Shown: positions 1-8,711 of the stretch, piece after piece
Numbering within the stretch: position 1 is the first letter of the stretch
How the letters are laid out: each line of letters starts with the position of its first letter
Translations under genes and position numbers: made by a program
The notes under the pieces: model-generated
Databases searched by the model: none
What the model saw: the letters and a program-made list of their open reading frames with translations, nothing else
Told to the model about the DNA's origin: nothing
Assembly: GCF_009729075.1 (NCBI RefSeq)
Contig: NZ_VTGY01000004.1
Location: 1 to 64,000 of the forward strand
DNA length: 64,000 bases
Direction of reading: 5' to 3'
DNA from: Mycolicibacterium sp. CBMA 226
GTDB taxonomy: Bacteria > Actinomycetota > Actinomycetes > Mycobacteriales > Mycobacteriaceae

Positions 1-137
<137 letters not shown>

Positions 138-157
138 ACGGAGAGTCAAAACATGAA

Positions 158-182
158 GCGCAGCGTTTGCTCAACGCTGCGC
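158..182 (+). terminator. Hairpin after the GAPDH gene
   Basis: A perfect 10-bp inverted repeat (GCGCAGCGTT / AACGCTGCGC) with a 5-nt loop lies 21 nt after the GAPDH stop, between two convergent genes. There is no clean T-tract, which is common for mycobacterial terminators. It could serve both strands. Confidence 0.6.
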
Positions 183-198
183 GCCTGACTTTCTCGCG

Positions 199-1302
199 TC
201 ATTCCGCCATTGTGCGGGGCGTCCATCGAAACGGCGCCCCGAGCGTGATCGTCTTCTCGGCCTTGTCGTACCACCCTTGCGGCGCGTACTGGCTGGTGTG
301 CAGATAACACTGCACACGGACTTCGGCATGGCCCGGTGTGAACGTCAACAAGCGGCTCAGCGGCAGCGTCGTGATCGGCATGTGGTGCCGACTCAACGAG
401 GCGACGTTGAGGAACCATGTCCCCCAACGTTGTTCGATGTGACTCTTTCCTCCGAATGTGTCATCGGGATGGGTATGGGTGTGGCCGGCGATCCACAGCT
501 GTACCCGGCCCGGATGCTCGGCCAAAAACTGTTCGAATGCACCGGAATCGGGCTGACTGTCCACCCAGTACAGGTAGGACGCGCCCTGCGGTGTGCTGGC
601 GGCAAACGGCCGGTGATAGTGCTCCACCAACTGACCGTCGGCGTCGCGGCGCACGCCCTCCCACTCTCCGGAGGCGACCGTGGTGTCCTTGAGAACGTAA
701 TGGTGCACCGTCACGATGATCGCGTCCGGATTGGCCAGCACCATGTCTCTCCACCACCGGAACGTCTCGCCGCTGACCACTCCCCCGGGGTTACCGCCCA
801 GCGTGCCCCGGCCGACGGATTGTGTCGGCTCATTGCGGTCACTCAGCATGAGGAACAGCAGGTTCCCCACCCGGAACGAGTAGTGCTGCCATACCCCGTC
901 GACAGGAAAGGGACGACGGGCGTTGTCGACGCCAGAAAATGCGGTGTGCTGCCCAAGCGGGTCGATCCATTTCTGCCACCACCATGCCTCGGCTTCGTCC
1001 AGGCCGCTGCGGTCGTGGTTGCCACACACGCTGTAGACGTCCTCACGCCGGTGGCAGCGCAGGGCGCCGAACTGTCGCCGCAGCTCACGCCCCTCGGCGT
1101 CGTCCGGCAAGTGGTGATGGGCACCGGACACGTCACCGACATCAACTGCGATGTCCCAGTCGAACGCCGCGCCACCCTCAGACCCGCCGAGTTCCGACTG
1201 CGAGATCGCCTCAGCCAGGCTGTCTCTGCCGAAGCGGCGGTCGGTGCCTACATGGGCGTCACCAAATGCCCAGAGCCGGAACAGATCCCCGCTGGCGGTC
1301 AT
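199..1302 (-). CDS. Calcineurin-like metallophosphoesterase
   Basis: A 367-residue member of the dinuclear metallophosphoesterase superfamily. The metal-binding motifs appear in order: GDAHVG near residue 14, a GDV motif near 55, GNHD near 95, a VHH motif near 200 and GHTHTH near 275. No signal peptide or membrane segment is visible, so it is probably cytoplasmic. The ATG at 1302 overlaps the stop of the upstream permease gene as ATGA, making this the last gene of the importer operon. The family cleaves phosphomonoesters or diesters; the substrate here is unknown. The context (importer, PHP-type hydrolase) suggests it acts on an imported organic ester. Confidence 0.85.
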   Translation of the reverse strand: MTASGDLFRLWAFGDAHVGTDRRFGRDSLAEAISQSELGGSEGGAAFDWDIAVDVGDVSGAHHHLPDDAEGRELRRQFGALRCHRREDVYSVCGNHDRSGLDEAEAWWWQKWIDPLGQHTAFSGVDNARRPFPVDGVWQHYSFRVGNLLFLMLSDRNEPTQSVGRGTLGGNPGGVVSGETFRWWRDMVLANPDAIIVTVHHYVLKDTTVASGEWEGVRRDADGQLVEHYHRPFAASTPQGASYLYWVDSQPDSGAFEQFLAEHPGRVQLWIAGHTHTHPDDTFGGKSHIEQRWGTWFLNVASLSRHHMPITTLPLSRLLTFTPGHAEVRVQCYLHTSQYAPQGWYDKAEKTITLGAPFRWTPRTMAE

Positions 1303-2141
1303 TCGTGGTCGCCGTCCACCAAACCCCAGTAACGGCGAATCTGCCTGTCCGCCAGCCCGAACACGGAATCGACGATGATGCCGATCACCAGGACGACAAT
1401 CATGACGGCAATCGCCAACGGCATGTCACTCATGTTCTGCGCGTTCTCCAGCAGCACTCCGATGGATGCGGTACCGGCGATCATCACCACGAGTTCACCG
1501 GCCATCAGGCTGCGCCACGCGAATGCCCAGGCCTGCCGCAGTCCGCTGACGAAGGTCGGCAGCGACGCCGGCAGGATCACGTGGCGATACAGCGCAAACT
1601 GCCGCAAGCCCATGGTTTTCGCGGCTCGCAACTGCAGTGGCGGGATGTGATCGGTACCGGCGATCACGCCGAGTGCGACCGACGGTGCCGCGCCGATGAC
1701 GATCACGAACAGGATGGCCGACGTGGTCAGGCCGAAGAAGATGATCGCGAACGGAAACCATGCGATCGCCGGCATCGTCTGCAGCCCGCTGATAACCGAT
1801 CCGAAAGTTTTCCGCAGCAGCCTGTTTCGGGAAAGGACGCCGCCCACGACGGTACCGATGAGCAGTGCCAGGCCAAAACCGATAAGGGCCCGGACCATCG
1901 TCGTCGATACCGCCTCCCAGAGCAGCGCGTCCTGCAGCTCCCGCCACAGCGTGGCACCGACCGTCGCGGGACCGGGCAGGACCACCGCCGATTTCCAGCC
2001 GCTCAGGTACACCAGCTGCCAGGCTCCCAACAACACCAGCAACGCCGCCGTTTTCGGCCATACCGACGCGACCACTGATTTCAGTAGAGCAGGCCGGTAC
2101 GGCGCCGGGTGCCGCGAGGCGGCCACGTCAGAGTTGATCAC
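1299..2141 (-). CDS. ABC transporter permease, SsuC/TauC type
   Basis: An inner-membrane permease of the nitrate/sulfonate/taurine importer class (BPD_transp_1 fold), with about six hydrophobic segments. The EAA-like cytoplasmic loop motif is present near the C-terminal third (IAGTDHIPPLQLRAAKTMG). I place the start at the GTG at 2141 because a GAGGAAGG ribosome binding site lies about 10 nt upstream, giving 280 residues. An in-frame start at 2201 would overlap the ATPase gene by 74 nt. The gene overlaps the ATPase 3' end by 14 nt and the phosphoesterase start by 4 nt, so the three are translationally coupled. Substrate specificity cannot be read from the permease. Confidence 0.85.
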   Translation of the reverse strand: MINSDVAASRHPAPYRPALLKSVVASVWPKTAALLVLLGAWQLVYLSGWKSAVVLPGPATVGATLWRELQDALLWEAVSTTMVRALIGFGLALLIGTVVGGVLSRNRLLRKTFGSVISGLQTMPAIAWFPFAIIFFGLTTSAILFVIVIGAAPSVALGVIAGTDHIPPLQLRAAKTMGLRQFALYRHVILPASLPTFVSGLRQAWAFAWRSLMAGELVVMIAGTASIGVLLENAQNMSDMPLAIAVMIVVLVIGIIVDSVFGLADRQIRRYWGLVDGDHE

Positions 2142-2940
2142 GACGACCGTCGCCTTCCTCGTGCAGCCGAGCGGTGATGTGTGCCGCCAGCTCGGCGACA
2201 TCCGCGGTATTGATCTGGCGGGGTCGCGCCACGGGCACTCGGAACTCCTCCACGACCCGGCCCGGGCGTGTGCCGAGGAGAATCACCCGGTCTGCCAGTC
2301 GCACGGCCTCCCGCACATTGTGCGTCACGAATACCACTGTCATTCCACGTGATTCGACGATGCGCTCGAGCTCCTCATGCAGTCGGTCCCGGGTCAGTGC
2401 ATCCAACGCCCCAAACGGTTCGTCCATCAACAGCACGTCGGCGTCTTGGGCGAGCGCGCGGGCCAGGGCAACGCGCTGCCGCATGCCACCGGACAACTCA
2501 TGCGGACGCTTGTCGGCGAAATCGCTCAGACCTACGGTGGCCAGCAACCGGGCTACCCGCTCGCGACGCACGCCGCGCGGCACCGCACGTGCCCGCAGTG
2601 CCAGGTCGATATTCGCTGCCGCGGTGAGCCACGGGAACAACGCCGATTCTTGGAACATCAACGCAATCCGCCGGCCGTGGGTGTCGACCGTGCCGGCCGA
2701 CGGGGCGTCCAATCCGGCGATGATCGACAGGAGCGTGCTCTTGCCGCAGCCCGAACTCCCTACGAGACAGACGAATTCACCCTCGGCGACCGTCAAGTCG
2801 ATGGCGTCCAGGGCCGCAACCGCGGTGCGACCCTTGCCGTAATGCTTGCTCACCTGCACCAAGTCCAACGCCGTCCGCGGCATCGGAGGCGGCGGGGAAA
2901 CCGTCATGACGCTCGCATCTGCCGGCGTGCACCGGGTCAC
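2128..2940 (-). CDS. ABC transporter ATP-binding protein, SsuB/TauB type
   Basis: A 270-residue ATPase that powers the importer. Walker A (GSSGCGKST), the Q-loop (MFQES), the signature LSGGMRQR, Walker B followed by the catalytic Glu (VLLMDEP) and the H-loop (FVTHN) are all intact. The class is that of aliphatic sulfonate, taurine and nitrate importers. The gene begins with GTG at 2940, which shares bases with the TGA of the binding-protein gene (GTGA overlap), so it is translated by coupling. The N-terminal 20 residues before the ABC core are longer than usual; a second ATG 11 codons in is possible. Confidence 0.9.
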   Translation of the reverse strand: MTRCTPADASVMTVSPPPPMPRTALDLVQVSKHYGKGRTAVAALDAIDLTVAEGEFVCLVGSSGCGKSTLLSIIAGLDAPSAGTVDTHGRRIALMFQESALFPWLTAAANIDLALRARAVPRGVRRERVARLLATVGLSDFADKRPHELSGGMRQRVALARALAQDADVLLMDEPFGALDALTRDRLHEELERIVESRGMTVVFVTHNVREAVRLADRVILLGTRPGRVVEEFRVPVARPRQINTADVAELAAHITARLHEEGDGRRDQL

Positions 2941-3965
2941 GCCGCGACCGCCGGTTTGCCCGACGCCGCGAGCACCGCATTGAGCGGAGCCGGATCAAAC
3001 AGGCCGTCGATGTTCAGCGGCTGCAACAAGCCGACGGCCACGGCCTTGCTCACCTGGTCGCGCAGCGAGACGATCCCTGGATCGTTGGTGAACGTCGTCT
3101 CTTTGAACGACTCGGTCAGGACATCCGGATCCAGACCCTTACCAAGGGTTTTCGCGAGTGCCGCATTGGCCGAGCGCGCCGCGGCCGGGAGATCCGCAGC
3201 AATCCTGTCGTTCGCCTGGATCTGGCCGCGCAGCAGGCCCGCCACCGCATCGGGATGGGCGGCGAGAAAGTCCTGGCGCACGACCAGCACGGTGATGGTG
3301 TTGGGGTCCGACCACAACCGCACGCCGCCGGCCTTGATCATCTGTACGTCGAAAGGCGCCGAATCCAGCGCACCGGCGATCTGCTTGCTCACGAACTGCT
3401 GGACGATCGCCGATTCGGGGTTGGTCGGCTTGACCGAAACATCGCCCCCGCCTTGGGTATCGGTCTTCAATCCGTTCTTCGCGAGCCAATCGCGGAGGCT
3501 GACGTCCTGGTTGCCACCCAGGGCAGGGTCGGCCACTGTCTTGCCCCTGAGGTCCTGCGCAGATGTGATGCCCGGCTGCACCACCAGCGAGGTGCCGCCA
3601 CTGGCCGCACCCGAAATAATCTTGATGGCTTTGCCATTCGATTTCTGCCACGCATTGAAAGCGGGGTTGGGCCCCACGTACGCCGCGTCGAGATGGCCCG
3701 ACAACAGCGCCGTGATTTCCTCTGTGCCGGTACTGAACGGTTGTGCGGTAAAGGCGACTCCCGATCCGAGCTGCTGGGCGAACAACCCGTCATTGACGCC
3801 GACGAGTGCCGGCGCGTGCGTGACACGAGTCAGATAGCCCAGCCGCAAGGACACCGGCGAGGAGGACGCCGACTGGCTGGATGACGAGCATCCGGCGGAC
3901 CCGACGATGGCGGTGACGCCGACGAACAGTGCAATCAGCTTCGTGAGATATCGATGGGAGAACAT
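2937..3965 (-). CDS. Substrate-binding lipoprotein, SsuA/TauA family
   Basis: A 342-residue periplasmic-type binding protein. It has a short positively charged N-terminus, a hydrophobic segment and a lipobox ending SAGC near residue 26, followed by a Ser-rich linker, so it is predicted to be lipid-anchored outside the membrane. The mature part resembles NMT1/SsuA binding proteins (LRLGYLTRVTHAPALVG; YVGPNPAFNAW; AHPDAV). These usually bind alkanesulfonates, taurine, nitrate or related anions. It lies 39 nt after the DUF3604 hydrolase and overlaps the ATPase gene. The ligand is not determined by the sequence; the phosphoesterase-type neighbours leave an organophosphorus ligand possible as well. 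Confidence 0.88.
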   Translation of the reverse strand: MFSHRYLTKLIALFVGVTAIVGSAGCSSSSQSASSSPVSLRLGYLTRVTHAPALVGVNDGLFAQQLGSGVAFTAQPFSTGTEEITALLSGHLDAAYVGPNPAFNAWQKSNGKAIKIISGAASGGTSLVVQPGITSAQDLRGKTVADPALGGNQDVSLRDWLAKNGLKTDTQGGGDVSVKPTNPESAIVQQFVSKQIAGALDSAPFDVQMIKAGGVRLWSDPNTITVLVVRQDFLAAHPDAVAGLLRGQIQANDRIAADLPAAARSANAALAKTLGKGLDPDVLTESFKETTFTNDPGIVSLRDQVSKAVAVGLLQPLNIDGLFDPAPLNAVLAASGKPAVAA

Positions 3966-4004
3966 GGATTTCCTTGATGTCGGTCGAGCAGGTGAGACGC
4001 GAGG

Positions 4005-6341
4005 TCAGGCCGGCTCGGGACATCGCGTCGGGCCGCTCGAGCGGGTGACGAACAGCGGGCTGGTCCACACCTGATGGCCATCTGACTGAGTGGCGCGCAC
4101 GTACGCGGCGCTCGTGCCATGCGGCAGGTCGAGGACGAGGCTGCCGGTGATCGTGGTGGGTAACTCGGAGAACTCGGCCACCCGCTCGGCACGCAACCGC
4201 AGATTCAGTCCACCCACCGCGCTTTCGGCGTAGCCGTCACGGATCAGCGCGGCACCGGAGAACTCACGCTCCACGCGCAGACCGTCCTCGTGCACCGATG
4301 CCTGGATCCGGAACTCGGCCGCCGCCAGATCCGCCAGCCTGACCACGATGCCGATGTCGGATCCGTAGGTCGTCGTCCGCCAGCGCACGGTGTCGCCGAC
4401 GACGTCGAATGCCTGCTCCGGATGTGTTGCAGCCCAGGGCGTCGCGTCCAGGATCCCGGTGCCCGCGACCTGCAACTGGCCAGACCACGTCGCCCATCGG
4501 TAACGGTCACGGTGCCGCGCGCCGCCCCACCGGATGCGCACAAGCTCGTCGGACAGCCCCGTCTCGAGGTGCACGTCGCGCTGCCACACCCGCCCTGCGC
4601 TGTCATAGACGGCAACTTCGTCCCACCCGGACGTACCGTAGAGCGCATAATCGACGCTCAATGCGGTTTCTTCCGTGTTGATCTCGTCGCCCATCCAGGA
4701 ATCGCCGGTGCGCAACAAGGCAACGGCCCGCGCACCGGTCGTCGCCCAGGTCCGGCGCGCGCGCAACCCGCGCCCAACTTCGGCTTTCGTCAGCTCGGGC
4801 GCGAGAACTCCGGTCAGACCGCCGAATCCGCCGAAGATGTTCGCCCCGGGGGCACCGCCGCCGGGGCGGCCACGGTGCTCGTCACTGGCGGCGCTGGCGC
4901 CCAGGCGAAGACCGCGGGCCAGTGCATCTTCCAGGAACCAGGGACTGCTGCCCCACGACGAGTGCACTTCGATGAGCCGTTCCAGCTCGGGATGGTGCCA
5001 GTCCAGTATCGCCCGTCGCCCACCCACGTGTGGGATCAGCAAGTACGAATCCGGGTCCTTTTCATACGCGGCGTAAAGCTCGGTGATGGGCCATGTTTGG
5101 GGTGTCGGGACCGTGCTGGCCATCCCCTGGTGCCACTCCAGCGAGCGTGCCAACGTGGTGTCCTCGCCGAGAAAGACCACGTTGTGGTCGCCACCGACTC
5201 CTGCGGTGCCACACCATTCGACGCCCGGGTAGCAGACCAGGCTGCCGTCGCTCGAGATGGCCCGGCAAGCGGCGACCACGTCGATCCAGGCCTCGTCGGT
5301 GATCTGAAAGTCGTTGGCGGTGTAGCCGACAACGTCGAGCGCGCCGATATCACGGGCATAGCGCAGGTTCCAGGCCGTGTCCTGCGTCCCAACCGTGTCG
5401 TTGGAATGTACGTGCAGGTCAGCGAAAAACGCACGCGGGGCGGGAAAGTCGTCGATCACTTCGAGAATCGTCTCGGCAGGCTGCACTTCTGAATCGGTTT
5501 CGGCGACGACCTCGATGCGCGCGGCCCGCGCCGGCACCACCAGCGCCACACTCGCCCAGCCCGCGGCCGGGGTCTGCGCCTCGGCCACCGCGATACCGTC
5601 GCTGTGCGCCCGCAGTATGGCAGCGGTGTCAGCACAGGCGTTGCCCCACCGGTCCTGCAGGTGAGCGCGGAGCGTGACAGCGCTGGTGTCACTCCGCACG
5701 AGGCGCGGGCCGCGGACCACCACCCGCTCGGGCGGCCCGGGCACGATGGCGAGCCGACTGACGCCGGCGCGAGCCATGCGGGAGGTGCCCAACGGGTCGA
5801 CGAACAGATGCACTTCGAACTCGTCTTCGACAAAAGTCTGCACCCGGGTGCCCGGACCGCCGAATCGTCTTTCCCCCAGCCGGATTTCGATCACATCGCC
5901 GGGCCGGAGGTAGCCGTCCACCGCGTGGATGAGGAGCGATTTCTGGAACGGCCGTTCCCCGCCTTTGACGTCGTAACGAACGGCCAGCTGCTGAACAGTG
6001 GCTGCGCCGGCGTCGGATGCGCGTCCGACCAGCGAGCGGCTGACCAACTGTGCACTCGCGTAATCACGCCCGGCCGGATCGGCCGTTTGCAGGTCCCAGT
6101 CGGAGTAGTAGCGGAAGCACAGTTTGAGCCAGCCGCTATCGGCGATGCCGGACCGGCCGACGGTGTAGGTGAAGACGATTTCTTCCGTCGCTCCGGCGAC
6201 CACCGACGCGTGTGAGCACCGCAGCTCACCGAGGAAGGGCAGCGCGTCGAATTCCGCCGTGATGCCGTCCCGCACAGCCGCCACCGAGCAGTCATTACTG
6301 CTCAACGGGCTCTGCGAACGGAGTGGAATCACGCGGGACAT
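4005..6341 (-). CDS. DUF3604/PHP-domain metal-dependent hydrolase
   Basis: A large (778-residue) protein. The first 300 residues look like beta-sandwich domains; a PHP-type metallohydrolase core starts near residue 308 with the metal motif DLHVHS. Further conserved blocks are YPGVEW, LLIPHVGG and ASDEHRGRPGG, the last typical of DUF3604 proteins. The C-terminal part is again beta-rich. The ATG at 6341 is preferred over an in-frame ATG at 6365 because GGAAAGGA lies 7 nt before it. It is the first gene of the importer operon, divergent from the LysR gene. PHP domains hydrolyse phosphoesters or related bonds; the DUF3604 substrate is not established. No secretion signal is seen. Confidence 0.8.
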   Translation of the reverse strand: MSRVIPLRSQSPLSSNDCSVAAVRDGITAEFDALPFLGELRCSHASVVAGATEEIVFTYTVGRSGIADSGWLKLCFRYYSDWDLQTADPAGRDYASAQLVSRSLVGRASDAGAATVQQLAVRYDVKGGERPFQKSLLIHAVDGYLRPGDVIEIRLGERRFGGPGTRVQTFVEDEFEVHLFVDPLGTSRMARAGVSRLAIVPGPPERVVVRGPRLVRSDTSAVTLRAHLQDRWGNACADTAAILRAHSDGIAVAEAQTPAAGWASVALVVPARAARIEVVAETDSEVQPAETILEVIDDFPAPRAFFADLHVHSNDTVGTQDTAWNLRYARDIGALDVVGYTANDFQITDEAWIDVVAACRAISSDGSLVCYPGVEWCGTAGVGGDHNVVFLGEDTTLARSLEWHQGMASTVPTPQTWPITELYAAYEKDPDSYLLIPHVGGRRAILDWHHPELERLIEVHSSWGSSPWFLEDALARGLRLGASAASDEHRGRPGGGAPGANIFGGFGGLTGVLAPELTKAEVGRGLRARRTWATTGARAVALLRTGDSWMGDEINTEETALSVDYALYGTSGWDEVAVYDSAGRVWQRDVHLETGLSDELVRIRWGGARHRDRYRWATWSGQLQVAGTGILDATPWAATHPEQAFDVVGDTVRWRTTTYGSDIGIVVRLADLAAAEFRIQASVHEDGLRVEREFSGAALIRDGYAESAVGGLNLRLRAERVAEFSELPTTITGSLVLDLPHGTSAAYVRATQSDGHQVWTSPLFVTRSSGPTRCPEPA

Positions 6342-6386
6342 CGAACCATCCTTTCCGCAATGCACCTAGGAGTCCAGTTAATAGAT

Positions 6387-6403
6387 ATGATGCGATTCAT
6401 CAT
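6387..6403. promoter_or_regulatory. Palindrome in the LysR/DUF3604 divergent promoter region
   Basis: A perfect 6-bp inverted repeat with a 5-nt spacer (ATGATGCGATTCATCAT) lies in the roughly 77-bp AT-richer region between the divergent start codons, 16 nt before the LysR start. Its position fits an operator for the adjacent LysR protein acting on both genes. It does not match the classical T-N11-A geometry exactly. Confidence 0.5.
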
Positions 6404-6418
6404 TGAAAGTGAAGAAAC

Positions 6419-7315
6419 ATGAATCTGCAGCAACTGCGCTACGCGGTGGCTCTCGCTGAGGCCAAGAGCTTCACGAAGGCGGCCGAGAGCTCCTTTGTCG
6501 TTCAGTCCGCGCTCAGCCAGCAGGTCCGGAGATTCGAGGAAGAACTCGGCGTCACCCTCTTCGAGCGCACGACGCGGTCTGTCGCGCTGACTCCGGCGGG
6601 CGAAGCATTGATGCCGCTGTTGCACCAGGTGGTTGCCGGCATCGACCAGATCAAGGTGGACGCCCAGGCCCTCAGCGGCACCGTCACCGGCCGGTTGACC
6701 GTCGGGATGATGGAGGTGCCCTCCGAAAGCCTCGACGTTGCAACGCTGATGGCGACGTTCCACTCTCGCTACCCTGATGTGAGCGTCACCCTGCGCAGCG
6801 GCGGTAGCGATGTACTGCTGACCGCCACGCGCGACCGCAAGCTGGATGCAGCTATCGTCGGCTCCAACGTCTCCCCGGCCAGCGACCAATTGGATTTCAC
6901 CCACCTGTTCACCGAGTCGCTGATCGCCGTCATGCCCTGCGATCACCCGCTGGCCAGACAGCGGGCGGTCTCGCTCATCGAACTGGCCGCTTTGCCGTTC
7001 ATCGACTTTCCGGCCGGATACGGCCTTCGGCACGAGACCGACCGCGGCTTCGCCGGGGTGCCACGCCGGGTGGCCTTCGAGGTCACCCGTGTCGACGAGG
7101 TCGTGCAATTCGTCCGCCAGAACCTCGGTGTGGCGCTGCTGCCGGAATCCGTCGCGCGGACCCGCGCCGATACCGACAGCACCTTGGCGCTGCGCCCCGT
7201 CACCGGCGTCGAGATGCACCGGCAGGTGCATCTCGTGGCACCTCGACCAGACCTGCGGTCGGCGGCATGCCAGGCGTTCGTCGGCTGCGTCCGCGACCAC
7301 CTGGCATCGCACTAA
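6419..7315 (+). CDS. LysR-family transcriptional regulator
   Basis: A 298-residue LysR regulator. The N-terminal winged helix-turn-helix (MNLQQLRYAVALAEAKSFTKAA, with QSALSQQVRRFEEELG as recognition region and LFERTTR) is textbook, followed by a substrate-binding domain from about residue 90. It is transcribed divergently from the DUF3604/importer/phosphoesterase operon, with 77 bp between start codons, so it probably controls that operon in response to its substrate or a metabolite. LysR regulators in this arrangement are usually activators of the divergent operon and repressors of themselves. The ribosome binding site is weak (GTGAAG). Confidence 0.92.
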   Translation: MNLQQLRYAVALAEAKSFTKAAESSFVVQSALSQQVRRFEEELGVTLFERTTRSVALTPAGEALMPLLHQVVAGIDQIKVDAQALSGTVTGRLTVGMMEVPSESLDVATLMATFHSRYPDVSVTLRSGGSDVLLTATRDRKLDAAIVGSNVSPASDQLDFTHLFTESLIAVMPCDHPLARQRAVSLIELAALPFIDFPAGYGLRHETDRGFAGVPRRVAFEVTRVDEVVQFVRQNLGVALLPESVARTRADTDSTLALRPVTGVEMHRQVHLVAPRPDLRSAACQAFVGCVRDHLASH

Positions 7316-7428
7316 GCGAAGCCGGCAGTAAGTCGGCGGTCCACGCGCTTTCGTCCGGTGTTTCAAATCGTTCTGATCCGATGGCGGTCGGACGGCACCT
7401 TCGTTCCCGCGGTTGTCTGCCTGATTCG

Positions 7429-7448
7429 CCCGGCTTGCGTCAGCCGGG
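7429..7448 (+). terminator. Short hairpin between the LysR and embR-like genes
   Basis: CCCGGCT / AGCCGGG inverted repeat, 7 bp with a 6-nt loop and no T-tract, about 115 nt after the LysR stop. Weak terminator candidate; it could also belong to the promoter region of the next gene. Confidence 0.3.
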
Positions 7449-7500
7449 TGTGGAACGCTTTACCCGTGCGATTGGTTAGGTTCAGCCGGGCGGGGAGCAA

Positions 7501-8709
7501 TTGATGGGTGGTCACACCCCGATGGCGCCCGTACCCGAGCGCGCCGGAACTGAACACGACATCCAGTTCGGGGTGCTGGGTCCGTTGCAGGTGACCGTCG
7601 GGCCAACGCCGATTCAGGTTGGCACGCCGAAACAGCGCGCGGTGCTTGCCATTTTGGTCGCGAACGCCAACCGCGCGGTCAGTGCCGCTGACTTGATCGC
7701 AGCCATCTGGGAAGGCGAACCACCGGCTGCCGCGCGCATCTCCGTGAGCGCGTACGTGTCGAATCTGCGCCGCATATTCGGGCAGGCGGGCGTCGATGCC
7801 CATACCGTCGTGTCTACCGCACCCCACGGCTACCAACTCGAAATCACCACCGCACAAAGTGATCTGGCCCGGTTCGCAGCCGAGCAGCAAGCCGGGATCA
7901 ACGCCGTGGCCGCCGGACACTTTGAATCGGCCAGCACTCACCTCGCCACTGCGTTGAGTCTGTGGCGCGGCCCCGTCCTCGATGACCTCCGCGAGTTCGC
8001 CTTCACCGATGTGCTGCGCAACGCATTGACCGAAGACAAAATTCTTGCGCAGACAGCGCGCGCCCAAGCCGAAATCGCTTGTGGCCGAGCCCACACCATC
8101 ATTCGGGAGCTCGAAACGCTGGTCGCCGAACATCCATACCGCGAACCGCTCTGGGCTCAGCTGATTACGGCCTACTACCTCACCGACCGCCAATCCGATG
8201 CGCTCGACACCTATCACCGGCTGAAGACCGCATTGTCAGATGACCTCGGTATCGACCCCGCGCCGGCGCTCCGCACCCTGTATGAGCAAGTCCTGCGCCA
8301 AGAACCGCTCGACGTCCAGCGCAATGCCCAGGCCGCTGCCCAGACGATCATCGCATTCGAGCCCGCCGTGACCACGCTGATCAGCCCTGTCACGGCAGCC
8401 CTACGAGACGGGCACGATCACCTTCATCTGCTCAAGCGGTCGGCGACTCGCATCGGACGTAACCCGGACAACGACCTTGTCGTGCCCGACGACAAGGCGA
8501 GCCGGCACCACGCCGTCATCAACAACGCCGACACCGCCCACATCATCACCGACCTCGGGTCCGCCAACGGCGTCCATGTCAACGGAGAGCGAATCCGTGC
8601 CACGGCCGAACTCCACGATGGCGACAGCATTCGAATCGGTGGTCAGGTGTTCGTCTTCGAGGCCTACCCGCCCGCTACGCCGCAAGACGGTGACCGCGAC
8701 CGGGACTGA
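7501..8709 (+). CDS. embR: EmbR-like SARP regulator with BTAD and FHA domains
   Basis: A 402-residue regulator with three domains in order: an OmpR-type winged helix (about 20-105, LGPLQVTVG; GTPKQRAVLAILV; YVSNLRRIFG), a bacterial transcriptional activation domain (about 110-260, including EHPYREPLWAQLITAYYL) and a C-terminal forkhead-associated domain (about 305-390, IGRNPDNDLV, SRHHAVI, NGVHVNGERI). This closely follows the architecture and wording of M. tuberculosis EmbR, which is phosphorylated by Ser/Thr kinases and binds phosphothreonine via FHA. Here it is not beside embCAB, so it may be a paralogue. GGGGAG lies 6 nt before the ATG. It converges on the mce operon with 2 nt between stops. 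Confidence 0.85.
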   Translation: MMGGHTPMAPVPERAGTEHDIQFGVLGPLQVTVGPTPIQVGTPKQRAVLAILVANANRAVSAADLIAAIWEGEPPAAARISVSAYVSNLRRIFGQAGVDAHTVVSTAPHGYQLEITTAQSDLARFAAEQQAGINAVAAGHFESASTHLATALSLWRGPVLDDLREFAFTDVLRNALTEDKILAQTARAQAEIACGRAHTIIRELETLVAEHPYREPLWAQLITAYYLTDRQSDALDTYHRLKTALSDDLGIDPAPALRTLYEQVLRQEPLDVQRNAQAAAQTIIAFEPAVTTLISPVTAALRDGHDHLHLLKRSATRIGRNPDNDLVVPDDKASRHHAVINNADTAHIITDLGSANGVHVNGERIRATAELHDGDSIRIGGQVFVFEAYPPATPQDGDRDRD

Positions 8710-8711
8710 CC

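Noticed and set aside
6329..7366. 345-codon minus-strand open frame over the LysR gene
   Set aside because: It covers the well-supported LysR gene in antisense, has Arg/Gly-rich composition and no motif.
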